Assembly: GCA_900473185.1 (NCBI GenBank)
Contig: UCKU01000015.1
Span: forward strand, 302,712 to 366,711
Length of the DNA stretch: 64,000 nt
Direction of reading: 5' to 3'
From: Hyphomicrobiales bacterium
GTDB lineage: Bacteria > Pseudomonadota > Alphaproteobacteria > Rhizobiales > Rhizobiaceae
The translations under genes and the position numbers were made by a program. Shown here piece after piece: positions 44,420 to 52,018 of the stretch (its first letter is position 1; each line of letters begins with the position of its first letter). Under the pieces are notes generated by a model, which saw only the letters and a program-made list of their open reading frames with translations, was not told the origin of the DNA and searched no databases.

Positions 44420-45982
44420 ATGACCCAGACAGCACATCCCGACAGCGTTCTCATCGTCGATTTCGGCAGCCAGGTGACCCAGCTCATCGCACGACGCGTG
44501 CGTGAAGCCGGCGTCTATTGCGAGATCGTTCCCTTCCAGTCCGCCGAAGAAGGCTTCAAGCGCCTCCAGCCGAAAGCCGTGATCCTTTCCGGCAGCCCGG
44601 CTTCGACGGTCGATGAAGGATCGCCGAGGGCACCTCAGATCATCTTCGACAGCGGCCTTCCGGTGTTCGGCATCTGCTACGGCCAGCAGACGATGTGCAT
44701 GCAGCTCGGAGGCTTGGTGGAAAGCGGTCATCACCGCGAATTCGGCCGCGCCTTCCTGGAGGTCGACGAGGACTGCGTCCTCTTCGAAGACCTCTGGTCC
44801 AAGGGCTCGCGCCATCAGGTCTGGATGAGCCATGGCGACCGCGTGACGAAGCTGCCCGACGGTTTCAAAGTCGTGGCGACCTCATCCAACGCGCCTTACG
44901 CCTTCATCGCCGACGAGAAGCGCAAGTATTACGGCGTGCAGTTCCATCCTGAGGTCGTGCATACGCCCGATGGCGCCAAGCTGATCGCGAACTTCATCCA
45001 CAACATCGCCGGTATCCAGGGCGACTGGACCATGTCGGCGTACCGTCAGAAGGCGGTCGAGGACATTCGGCGCCAAGTCGGTGACAAGCGGGTCATCTGC
45101 GCCCTTTCGGGCGGTGTCGACTCCTCAGTCGCGGCTCTGCTTATCCACGAGGCTGTTGGCGACCAGCTGACCTGCATCCTCGTCGACCATGGCCTGATGC
45201 GCAAGGACGAGGCCGCAGGCGTCGTCGCCATGTTCCGCGAGCATTACAACCTGCACCTGATCCACGTCGATGCCTCCGACCGCTTCATCGGCGAGCTCGA
45301 AGGGGTTTCCGATCCGGAAACCAAGCGCAAGATCATCGGACGCCTGTTCATCGAGACATTCGAGGACGAAGCGAAGAAGCTCGGCGGCGCCGACTTCCTC
45401 GGCCAGGGCACGCTCTATCCTGACGTCATCGAGTCCGTTTCCTTCACTGGCGGCCCCTCGGTCACCATCAAGTCTCACCACAATGTCGGCGGCCTGCCGG
45501 AGCGCATGAAGATGCAGCTCGTCGAGCCGCTACGCGAACTCTTCAAGGATGAAGTCCGCGCGCTCGGCAAGGAACTCGGCCTGCCCGACAGCTTCATCGG
45601 CCGCCACCCGTTCCCGGGTCCGGGCCTTGCCATCCGCTGCCCCGGCGGTATCACGCGCGAGAAGCTCGAGATTTTGCGCGAAGCCGATGCGATCTATCTC
45701 GACGAGATCCGCAAGGCTGGCCTCTATGATGCGATCTGGCAGGCTTTTGCCGTGCTGCTGCCCGTCCAGACCGTCGGCGTCATGGGCGACGGCCGCACCT
45801 ATGAATTCGTCTGTGCACTGCGTGCCGTCACCTCGGTCGACGGCATGACCGCGGATTTCTACCACTACGACATGGAATTCCTCGGCCGCGCCGCCACCCG
45901 TATCATCAACGAAGTGCGCGGTATCAACCGCGTGGTATATGATGTGACCAGCAAGCCGCCCGGCACGATCGAGTGGGAGTGA
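44420..45982 (+). CDS. guaA: GMP synthase (glutamine-hydrolysing)
   Basis: Two-domain enzyme of 520 residues that converts XMP to GMP. The N-terminal class I amidotransferase has the nucleophile in [13 protein letters not shown] and the His-Glu pair in [11 protein letters not shown]. The ATP-pyrophosphatase domain has the P-loop [13 protein letters not shown] (about 228-240), followed by the dimerisation/GMP-binding domain ending KPPGTIEWE. Length is normal. Its 3' side borders a segment that looks accessory; guaA is a known island integration site in other bacteria, but no integrase is seen here. Confidence 0.97.
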   Translation: MTQTAHPDSVLIVDFGSQVTQLIARRVREAGVYCEIVPFQSAEEGFKRLQPKAVILSGSPASTVDEGSPRAPQIIFDSGLPVFGICYGQQTMCMQLGGLVESGHHREFGRAFLEVDEDCVLFEDLWSKGSRHQVWMSHGDRVTKLPDGFKVVATSSNAPYAFIADEKRKYYGVQFHPEVVHTPDGAKLIANFIHNIAGIQGDWTMSAYRQKAVEDIRRQVGDKRVICALSGGVDSSVAALLIHEAVGDQLTCILVDHGLMRKDEAAGVVAMFREHYNLHLIHVDASDRFIGELEGVSDPETKRKIIGRLFIETFEDEAKKLGGADFLGQGTLYPDVIESVSFTGGPSVTIKSHHNVGGLPERMKMQLVEPLRELFKDEVRALGKELGLPDSFIGRHPFPGPGLAIRCPGGITREKLEILREADAIYLDEIRKAGLYDAIWQAFAVLLPVQTVGVMGDGRTYEFVCALRAVTSVDGMTADFYHYDMEFLGRAATRIINEVRGINRVVYDVTSKPPGTIEWE

Positions 45983-46001
45983 CGGGGAGTACCGTGGAGT
46001 A

Positions 46002-46018
46002 GTATCGGATAGCGCGGT
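46002..46018 (+). repeat. Left copy of a 17-bp inverted repeat bounding 46-50 kb
   Basis: GTATCGGATAGCGCGGT, 20 bp after the guaA stop. Its exact reverse complement occurs at 50008-50024, 11 bp after the ParA-like gene stop. The match does not extend by a single base on either side. Confidence 0.8.
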
Positions 46019-46050
46019 CGATAGATTCCAGGCGACCTGCAGCTCTATCG
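46019..46050. repeat. Short inverted repeat after guaA
   Basis: CGATAGA and TCTATCG (7-bp arms, 18-base loop), directly adjoining the left 17-bp copy. Possibly a 3' structure for guaA; no U tract. Confidence 0.4.
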
Positions 46051-46203
46051 GGCGTCTCCCCGCTCTTCGAACGGCGTCTATACCCCGTTAGGCCCACCCC
46101 AACCTTCGCGAGTTTGTGGCTTTCAAATATTCAGTCGCGCGCCGCTCGAAGAAGTTAGCGCGCGCGACCAGTTCTCGGCGTCGATCACACGGTCGTAGAT
46201 CGA

Positions 46204-46803
46204 TTACTGTTCCTTCTTGAACAAATCCTGGAAGATGAGCTGGCCCCAAGTGCGACCGCGTGCGTGCACCAGCGCGCCACCCTCGTTGAGCTTTCCCAGC
46301 GTGATGGGTGCGAACCCGAGTTGTTTGGCCAAGGCCGCCACGGGAGCGATCGCGTCCTCGTCGTCGCTCGACAGAAAGACCACCCGGTGGCCGCCCTCGA
46401 CAATCGGATCGGCATCCAGGGTGGCCGCAATCAGATGATTGAAACCTTTCACAAGCTTGGCGCCGGTGAACGACTTCGCAACGAAGGCGGAGGACGGGAG
46501 GCCGTCCAGCTCTTCAGGGACTGGGAACGCGTTCGTCGCGTCGATGACTGTCTTGCCTTTCCAGCTCGGCAGGGCCTTGGCAACCTCGCGATGTTCCCCG
46601 AACGGGACCGCCAGTATGATTGTGTCGGCCTCGAGGGCATCCCCCAGCGACTTGGCGACGACCGTGGGTCCAATCGCCCGTGCCTGCGACGCCAACGCCT
46701 CGGGCGGCCGGCGGCTCGCGACGGTCACCTCGATGTTTTTACGGGCGAAGGCGTGGGCGAGGGCCTGGCCTATCTTGCCGAATCCTATAATCGCGTAGCT
46801 CAT
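46204..46803 (-). CDS. NADPH-dependent F420 reductase-like oxidoreductase
   Basis: Single Rossmann-domain protein of 199 residues: MSYAIIGFGKIGQALAHAFARKNIEVTVASRRP gives the GxGxxG dinucleotide site with a following R-R typical of NADP(H) use. TIILAVPFGEHREVAKALPSWKGKTVIDATNAF and VKGFNHLIAATL follow, as in the F420H2:NADP oxidoreductase and IMP-type dehydrogenase superfamily. Rhizobia usually lack F420, so this is likely a flavin- or quinone-linked relative. It lies in the inverted-repeat-bounded segment, downstream of the SDR gene on the same strand. Confidence 0.85.
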   Translation of the reverse strand: MSYAIIGFGKIGQALAHAFARKNIEVTVASRRPPEALASQARAIGPTVVAKSLGDALEADTIILAVPFGEHREVAKALPSWKGKTVIDATNAFPVPEELDGLPSSAFVAKSFTGAKLVKGFNHLIAATLDADPIVEGGHRVVFLSSDDEDAIAPVAALAKQLGFAPITLGKLNEGGALVHARGRTWGQLIFQDLFKKEQ

Positions 46804-46902
46804 AATACTTCTCCGATCCGTGTTGGTATTGGTTCCCCGCCTTCAACGGCGCTGGGTTATCCGTTCCGCTGTGTGGCTACCTTTGCGTAGACGTTCCGTC
46901 GT

Positions 46903-46950
46903 GAACGACTTCCGCGCAGCCGGGCCGACCGTTCAGCGCGGAAGTCGTTC
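46903..46950. repeat. 15-bp perfect inverted repeat between SDR and reductase genes
   Basis: GAACGACTTCCGCGC and its exact complement, separated by 18 bases. With one gap the match continues through GTG/CAC. It stands between two minus-strand genes and could be a terminator for the SDR gene, a regulator site for the reductase, or a cruciform. Confidence 0.8.
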
Positions 46951-47006
46951 CACCATGGACACGCTAGTTCCAGTGGATCAGCCACTTCCGGCGATCCGGC
47001 GCGAAT

Positions 47007-47741
47007 TCAGATGGCCGAGAAGCCGCCGTCGACAGACAACTCCAACCCATTCACGAAGCTCGAATCGTCTGAAGCAAGAAACAGCGCGACCGCCGCAATT
47101 TCCTCAGGACGACCCATTTTTCCCCGCGGGATCAGGGATTCGAACATCTGCTTCGCCTCCTCGGTGAGGACTTGGTCCTGCATCGGTGTGGCGATCGGCC
47201 CCGGGTGCAGCACGTTCACCCGGATATTCCTGCCCTTCAGCTCGTTGAGCCACCCGCGTGCGAATGCGTGCAACGCCGCCTTGCTCGCCGCATACACGCT
47301 GTAACCAGGAAAGCCTTTCACCGAAGCAACTGATCCGGTCATGAAGATCGATCCGCCATCGTTGAACAGCGGCAACGCCTTTTGCACCGTGAACAGCGTG
47401 CCGCGCGTATTCAGGCCGAAGGTCGCATCGAAATGCTGCTCGGTAATCTCGCCCAGTGGGACGGCTTCGCCCGTGCCGGCGCTAGCATACAGGACGTCGA
47501 TCCTGCCCTTTTCCCGCTTGACTGTATCGAACAGGCGGTCGAGGTCGTCGAGATTGGCCGCGTCGCCGCGCACGCCGGTCACGTTCCGGCCGATCAGCTT
47601 GACGGCGTCGTCGAGCGCCTCCTGCCTCCGGCCCGTGATGAAAACATAGGCGCCTTCTTCAACGAACCGCTTGGCGCTCGCCAGCGCCATACCGCTCGAT
47701 CCACCCGTGATGACTGCAACTTTACCGTCTAGCTTTCCCAT
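47007..47741 (-). CDS. SDR-family oxidoreductase
   Basis: Classical short-chain dehydrogenase of 244 residues. GKVAVITGGSSGMALASAKRFVEEG is the TGxxxGxG-like cofactor loop (GMAL replaces the usual GIG, so the third glycine is lost). The catalytic tetrad is present: GSVASVKGFPGYSVYAASKAAL holds the Ser, Tyr and Lys. LHPGPIATPM and the C-terminal FVNGLELSVDGGFSAI match sugar/ketone reductases of the 3-oxoacyl group. It is divergent from the LysR gene at 48018, with a 276-bp gap that includes a CGTAC-N4-GTACG dyad at 47951-47964. Confidence 0.88.
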   Translation of the reverse strand: MGKLDGKVAVITGGSSGMALASAKRFVEEGAYVFITGRRQEALDDAVKLIGRNVTGVRGDAANLDDLDRLFDTVKREKGRIDVLYASAGTGEAVPLGEITEQHFDATFGLNTRGTLFTVQKALPLFNDGGSIFMTGSVASVKGFPGYSVYAASKAALHAFARGWLNELKGRNIRVNVLHPGPIATPMQDQVLTEEAKQMFESLIPRGKMGRPEEIAAVALFLASDDSSFVNGLELSVDGGFSAI

Positions 47742-47950
47742 TATTTCTCCTTACAGGCTCCGCCTTTAGTCGTTCGGGGACGCCCCCGAGGACCTCAACA
47801 TAGGTCCGCCGGAGTCAGGCGTTGAGTGTGGATGCGCGCACATCGGTGGTGCAAAATCGATCCGGCTGGACGACTGACGCCGGCTGCGACGATCGGTGTC
47901 CGCCGTTCGGAATTGGGCCGTACTCGTCGACATAAGCTATGATGACCGCC

Positions 47951-47964
47951 CGTACTGCTGTACG
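47951..47964. promoter_or_regulatory. Dyad CGTAC-TGCT-GTACG in the SDR/LysR divergent region
   Basis: Five-base perfect arms about 55 bp upstream of the LysR start. LysR proteins commonly bind an imperfect dyad in such a divergent gap. Evidence is symmetry alone. Confidence 0.35.
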
Positions 47965-48017
47965 ATGCGTTGGATAGGGGCTTTGGAAGGCGCACCCCGG
48001 CGGTGCTGGATTGCACC

Positions 48018-48914
48018 ATGATCGACTGGGATGACATTCGCTACTTTCTTGCCGTGGCGCGCGGAGGCTCAGTGCGGGCTGCCGCCGAAGGCCTCGGGGT
48101 GTACCACTCAACCGTGCTGCGACGCATCGCACAGCTCGAGGAACGCCTCGGGGCGCAGATGTTCGAAAAGCTGCCTTCGGGCTACCGCCTGACGGCTGCG
48201 GGCGAGGAGGTCCTCGAGCTCGCGAACCAGATGGAAGCGTCGTCGCACCAGCTGGAGACGCGTGTCCTCGGTCGCGACCAGAGCGTGCGCGGGCTTCTGC
48301 GGGTGACGTTGGCTCCGACCCTTGCGACACATCTGCTCATGCCGGACCTCGCCGATTTCGCGCTTCTGCATCCGGACATCGAGATGGAGATCGTGTCGTC
48401 CGGCGAGCTGGCAAATCTGACCAACCGAGAGGCCGATGTCGCGATCCGTGTCGTTTACGACCGCAAAACCCTGCCGCTCAATCTTCACGGTCTGAAGGGA
48501 CCGGAGCTGTTCAGCGGCGTCTACATGTCTCGCGATCGACTTGCCGCGTGGCGTGCGAGTGCGCCTGATCCCATCCGGTGGATCGTCATAAGCAATCATG
48601 GCATCCCGGATTGGGCCAGCGAGGGTGAGGTTCGTACCACGGGGGTTCCGTTCAGGACCACGGACGGCGAGGCGCAGATCGTTGCAGTACGGCAAGGGCT
48701 CGGGATGACGACGCTGCCGTGCTTCGTCGGAGATGCCGACCCTCTACTGGTGAGGGTGCCGGGCACCGACCTGCACATGCATGGAACGCTCTGGCTTCTC
48801 ACACAGGGGGAGACACGCAAGACGAAGCGCGTGCAGCTCTTCACGGAGTTCGTATCCCGCAGGCTCGCCGCCTACGCTCCGCTTCTCGCGGGGCTGTCCA
48901 TATCGCGCGACTGA
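48018..48914 (+). CDS. LysR-family transcriptional regulator
   Basis: Regulator of 298 residues. WDDIRYFLAVARGGSVRAAAEGLGVYHSTVLRRIAQLEERLG-type N-terminus is the helix-turn-helix, with the DWDDIRYF opening of a well-known LysR subgroup that often governs an adjacent SDR or quinone reductase. The effector domain runs about 90-290. ATG 48018 is the family start; the upstream frame from 47970 adds 16 unlike residues. It is divergent from the SDR gene, which is its likely target together with the reductase. Confidence 0.92.
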   Translation: MIDWDDIRYFLAVARGGSVRAAAEGLGVYHSTVLRRIAQLEERLGAQMFEKLPSGYRLTAAGEEVLELANQMEASSHQLETRVLGRDQSVRGLLRVTLAPTLATHLLMPDLADFALLHPDIEMEIVSSGELANLTNREADVAIRVVYDRKTLPLNLHGLKGPELFSGVYMSRDRLAAWRASAPDPIRWIVISNHGIPDWASEGEVRTTGVPFRTTDGEAQIVAVRQGLGMTTLPCFVGDADPLLVRVPGTDLHMHGTLWLLTQGETRKTKRVQLFTEFVSRRLAAYAPLLAGLSISRD

Positions 48915-49277
48915 CGCCCGGCAGGTCGCCGGCGACGCTTGCCGTAATCCGTTCGGAAGCCGAGCTGCGATCGCTTGAAGCGGCGTCGTTCAATCTGCGA
49001 ATGTTGCGCCGTATCGCAACCGGTGCGAGGGCCACACTACTGACAGCGACGGACTTCACCATCGCTGACGGTGATTATTCAGTTCATCGGCCAATTTGGC
49101 CGCTGCCGACTTCTTGTACCCAGAAAAATCAACCTCGGACAGCATGGCTAAACAGCGCCACGCAAGGTTGCTGTTTGACCTTTTCATCTCATCACTGTGA
49201 AAGCCGCTGTTCCTTAAAGCCCGAGACGCGTCTCTCCCAGGGATGACTGCCGCCAACTCATCAACCCGAGGTAATCG
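48915..49277. other. 363-bp intergenic region between LysR and ParA-like genes
   Basis: No reliable gene. Open frames exist on both strands here, but they are extensions of frames from neighbouring genes, lack Shine-Dalgarno sequences, and show no recognisable domain. A minus-strand stretch at about 49056-49190 encodes a peptide ending ADELNNHRQRW that could be a remnant; I cannot support it as a gene. The region lies inside the inverted-repeat-bounded segment. Confidence 0.5.
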
Positions 49278-49997
49278 ATGCCAATCATTACATTTGCGAA
49301 TACGAAAGGAGGGGCCGGCAAGACGACGGTCGCTCTCGTTCTTGCCACAGAACTGGCTCGCCGTGGCCATCGCGTTTCCGTTCTGGATGCCGATCCCCAG
49401 CAGTGGGCCTGCCGCTGGCACCGTCTGTCCGGTGATGCGGCCGAATTCGCCGTCATCTCCGGTGTCAGCGAAGATACGATCGAACAGCAGATCAAGGACC
49501 TCAAGAAGCGCGGCGGCTATATCATTATCGACTTGCCGGCCGGTCTGAGCCCGCTGATGGCGAAGGCCATCGGCTTTTCCGATCATGTGATGGTTCCGGT
49601 GCAGGGCTGCGCCATGGATGCCGTCGGCGGCGCGCAGGTGCTTGAGATCATGAAGCAGCTTGCTGCCCAGCATGAAATCCGCATCCCGCATTCGGTCGTG
49701 CTGACGCGCATCAGTTCGATCATCACCACCCGCGCGCTACTCGCCGTCAAGGGTCTGCTCGCCAAGCAGCAGGTCAATGTCATCGATACGGCGCTGATCG
49801 AGCGCGCCGCCTATCGCGACATGTTCATTTCCGGCGGCAGCCTCTATACGATGGATCCTGCTCGTGTCAGCAATCTCGACAAGGCGCAGGACAATGCCCG
49901 CATGCTGGCAGATGACGTTCTCCGTCTCGTGCCCCCGAAGGCAGCCCGCGCCAAGTCTTCCAAGAAGGCGGCGGAGGTGGTGAAGGACGCCGCTTAA
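49278..49997 (+). CDS. ParA-family ATPase (orphan)
   Basis: MinD/ParA/Soj-type ATPase of 239 residues. The deviant Walker A is FANTKGGAGKTTVALVLATEL (K10 and K15), and Walker B is YIIIDLPAGLSP. VLDADPQQWACRWH follows the switch. It ends with a lysine-rich tail (KSSKKAAEVVKDAA) that may bind DNA nonspecifically. No parB, plasmid replication or parS-like repeat is adjacent, so it resembles VirC1-like or orphan ParA proteins rather than a partition operon. It is followed by a hairpin terminator and the right 17-bp copy. Confidence 0.9.
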   Translation: MPIITFANTKGGAGKTTVALVLATELARRGHRVSVLDADPQQWACRWHRLSGDAAEFAVISGVSEDTIEQQIKDLKKRGGYIIIDLPAGLSPLMAKAIGFSDHVMVPVQGCAMDAVGGAQVLEIMKQLAAQHEIRIPHSVVLTRISSIITTRALLAVKGLLAKQQVNVIDTALIERAAYRDMFISGGSLYTMDPARVSNLDKAQDNARMLADDVLRLVPPKAARAKSSKKAAEVVKDAA

Positions 49998-50007
49998 ACG
50001 CGCATTC

Positions 50008-50024
50008 ACCGCGCTATCCGATAC
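50008..50024 (-). repeat. Right copy of the 17-bp inverted repeat
   Basis: ACCGCGCTATCCGATAC, the exact reverse complement of 46002-46018. It lies between the ParA-like gene stop and its terminator hairpin. Confidence 0.8.
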
Positions 50025-50027
50025 CAG

Positions 50028-50063
50028 CAAGCGGCTTGTCTTCCGGCAGCCGCTTGTATTTTG
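50028..50063 (+). terminator. Rho-independent terminator of the ParA-like gene
   Basis: CAAGCGGCT, eleven-base loop, AGCCGCTTG, then TATTTTG. A 9-bp GC-rich stem with a short T-rich tail, 31 bp after the stop codon. Confidence 0.7.
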
Positions 50064-50084
50064 AGCATGGCTCTCACCATAAAT

Positions 50085-50099
50085 GTTCCCTTTTTGTTC
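50085..50099 (+). promoter_or_regulatory. Candidate LexA (SOS) box, GTTC-N7-GTTC
   Basis: GTTCCCTTTTTGTTC matches the alphaproteobacterial LexA consensus exactly. It is followed at once by a consensus -35 hexamer TTGACA (50100-50105), where LexA would block RNA polymerase. A -10 element is weak (TACGCT at 50122 with a 16-bp spacer). The next gene downstream is the 2H phosphoesterase. Read the other way, TTGACT on the minus strand could also use it. Confidence 0.65.
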
Positions 50100-50127
50100 T
50101 TGACATAAAAGTCAACGCTGGTACGCT

Positions 50128-50148
50128 CCTCCTTGTACAACAAGGAGG
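50128..50148 (+). promoter_or_regulatory. Leader hairpin that sequesters a Shine-Dalgarno sequence
   Basis: CCTCCTTGT, loop ACA, ACAAGGAGG: 9-bp perfect arms. The 3' arm contains AAGGAGG (50142-50148), a near-ideal Shine-Dalgarno. The ATG six bases later (50155) is followed directly by TAG. A ribosome or factor would need to open the stem before initiation. Confidence 0.7.
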
Positions 50149-50172
50149 CGGGCGATGTAGTCCGTAGTTCAA

Positions 50173-50781
50173 ATGCCTCATTTTCCACTAGATCCGAACG
50201 ACTCCGATCCCGAGAAGAAATCCGGTCCCGGCGGGGAACGTCACCACAGGCTGTTCTTCGTACTTCGCCCAGACATCGAAGCCGCATCCGAAGCGCTGGA
50301 GATCGCTCAAGTCTATCGCAACTCGCATTCGCTGACGGGGCCGTCGCGGCCCCGCGAACTGCTTCATGTCACGCTGAACGGCGTTGGAGCTTACCGGAGG
50401 CTGCCACAGGATATCGCCTTCGCTGCAGCACAGATGGCTGCAACTGTGCGCACCCGGCCATTCGATCTCGTGCTCGATGAGGTCATGAGCTTCAGACACC
50501 CAGGCGAACCACAGGCCTTCGTTATCTGCAACAGGCAGGAAAACGAGGCGCTGCAGGATCTTCGTCGCCAAATCCAAGAGGGCTTATACGAGGCTGGATT
50601 GCCTTATAACCTCGGAGGACATCTGACGCCGCATATGACGCTCCTTTACGATCGCAAGACCGTTCTACCCGAAAAGCTCGCTCGACCGGTGCGGTGGAAT
50701 GTCCGGGAGTTCCTTCTGATCCACAGTGTCTATGGAAACAGCGAGCATAACGTCGTCGGCCGCTGGCCTCTGCTCGACTGA
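50173..50781 (+). CDS. 2H phosphoesterase (2'-5' RNA ligase/LigT-like)
   Basis: Protein of 202 residues with the two H-x-T/S-x motifs of the 2H superfamily: LLHVTLNGVGAY (near 59) and GHLTPHMTLLYD (near 152). The opening RHHRLFFVLRPDIEAA is typical of LigT proteins. Members hydrolyse cyclic phosphates or ligate tRNA halves; the true substrate is unknown. The start is uncertain: ATG 50173 has no Shine-Dalgarno, while the perfect AAGGAGG site serves ATG 50155, which is in the same frame but stopped by TAG at once. This suggests either reinitiation or a nonsense change. A candidate LexA box lies 74 bp upstream. Confidence 0.82.
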   Translation: MPHFPLDPNDSDPEKKSGPGGERHHRLFFVLRPDIEAASEALEIAQVYRNSHSLTGPSRPRELLHVTLNGVGAYRRLPQDIAFAAAQMAATVRTRPFDLVLDEVMSFRHPGEPQAFVICNRQENEALQDLRRQIQEGLYEAGLPYNLGGHLTPHMTLLYDRKTVLPEKLARPVRWNVREFLLIHSVYGNSEHNVVGRWPLLD

Positions 50782-50837
50782 GCTGCGCTTGCGCGGTAGT
50801 GGCGGATTCGCATAAAACTCCCCACCCCAATGCATAG

Positions 50838-51914
50838 ATGCGGAGCAAGACAGTGGACGTTTCAGAGATCATCATCCCCGGCGATACGCCTGGCATCGAA
50901 TGGCGGTTGCCGGTCATGCGTTTCAAGGGAAGCGATCCTGCGGCGCCCAAGGTTTATATCCAGGCTGCCTTGCACGCCAACGAACTGCCGGGCACGGCGC
51001 TCGCGCATTTTCTCTGCGGTAAGCTGCGGCAAGCCGAAAGCGAAGGACGGATCGCCGGCGATATCGCGCTCGTGCCGCAGGCAAATCCGATCGGTGCGGC
51101 GCAATCGCATTTCGGCGAGCTGCAAGGCCGGTTCGATTTGGGATCGCGGACCAATTTCAATCGGGATTTTCCGCTGATCTCGGTTCGCGACCGGGAGGAG
51201 TTGCTTGACGGCCTTGATGATTATCCGGCTACAGATCGACTGAAGCGAGAGCTGATTCATATGGCGCTCGACGCCGATCTGGTGCTCGATCTGCATTGCG
51301 ATGATGAATCGCTGCAATATGCCTATATCGACGAAGCCTTCTGGCCGGAGGCATCAGATCTTGCCAATGCGCTCGACATGCAGGCGGTGCTGCTTTCGGA
51401 TGGCGAAAGCTCAGCCTTCGAAGAAGCGGTCGGTTTTGCCTGGAAATATGAGGTGCCGGGCGAGCGCAAGGCCAAGCTTCCGGGCAAGCTTTCGGTGACG
51501 GTGGAACTGCGCGGCCGCCGCGACGTCTATCCCGATATGGCCGAGAAAGACGCCGAAGGCCTGCTGCAATTCCTGATCGGGCGCGGTGTCGTCAACGGCG
51601 GGGCAGCCGGAGACAAGACCTTCTCCGGACCAGCCGTGCCGCTCGACAATGTCGAGATCCTGCGTGCGCCGCAGGGTGGCACCGTGCTGTTCCACCGCAA
51701 TATCGGCGAGCGTGTTTCGGAAGGAGAGCTTTTGGCGACGATCGTCACCCGGCCCGGTTTTGCCGAGGGCGATATCGACATCCGGGCGCCGCAGGACGGA
51801 CTGCTGCTGACCCGCACTTCCGACCGGCTGGTGCGCCGGCGCGGCGACCTGATGAAGATTGCCGCCGACAAGCCGAGCAAGGCAACGCGAAAGGCCGGCA
51901 CGCTGGAAGACTGA
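50838..51914 (+). CDS. Succinylglutamate desuccinylase/aspartoacylase-family (M14-type) deacylase
   Basis: Zinc-dependent amidohydrolase-like protein of 358 residues. The zinc ligands are H46 and E49 in AALHANELPG and the later His in LVLDLHCDDESL (about 150). The catalytic Glu region is SVTVELRGRRDV. The C-terminal 80 residues (VEILRAPQGGTVLFHRNIGERVSEGELLATIV) form a biotinyl/lipoyl-like beta-barrel typical of the AstE/AspA group. It would remove an acyl group from an N-acyl amino compound. It lies upstream of an FAD oxidase and phnX, so an N-acyl aminophosphonate is one possible substrate (inference). Confidence 0.85.
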   Translation: MRSKTVDVSEIIIPGDTPGIEWRLPVMRFKGSDPAAPKVYIQAALHANELPGTALAHFLCGKLRQAESEGRIAGDIALVPQANPIGAAQSHFGELQGRFDLGSRTNFNRDFPLISVRDREELLDGLDDYPATDRLKRELIHMALDADLVLDLHCDDESLQYAYIDEAFWPEASDLANALDMQAVLLSDGESSAFEEAVGFAWKYEVPGERKAKLPGKLSVTVELRGRRDVYPDMAEKDAEGLLQFLIGRGVVNGGAAGDKTFSGPAVPLDNVEILRAPQGGTVLFHRNIGERVSEGELLATIVTRPGFAEGDIDIRAPQDGLLLTRTSDRLVRRRGDLMKIAADKPSKATRKAGTLED

Positions 51915-52018
51915 ACCGGCGTTCTTTTCCACACGCGGATGTAAGGCTCCGCGCAACTGTCACACAGGCTTCAAGAAAATCCGCCAAGCCGTTGCAGACA
52001 TGTTGCGAAGGAGCTTTC

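Noticed and set aside
49056-49190. A minus-strand stretch that could encode a short C-terminal remnant upstream of the ParA-like gene
   Set aside because: No start site and no similarity that I can name; kept only as part of the intergenic description.
50006-50080. A 24-codon minus-strand frame (MVRAMLKIQ...) just after the candidate SOS box read in the minus direction
   Set aside because: It lies across the ParA terminator hairpin and the 17-bp repeat, with no conserved domain or good -10 element, so chance is likelier than an SOS-induced peptide.
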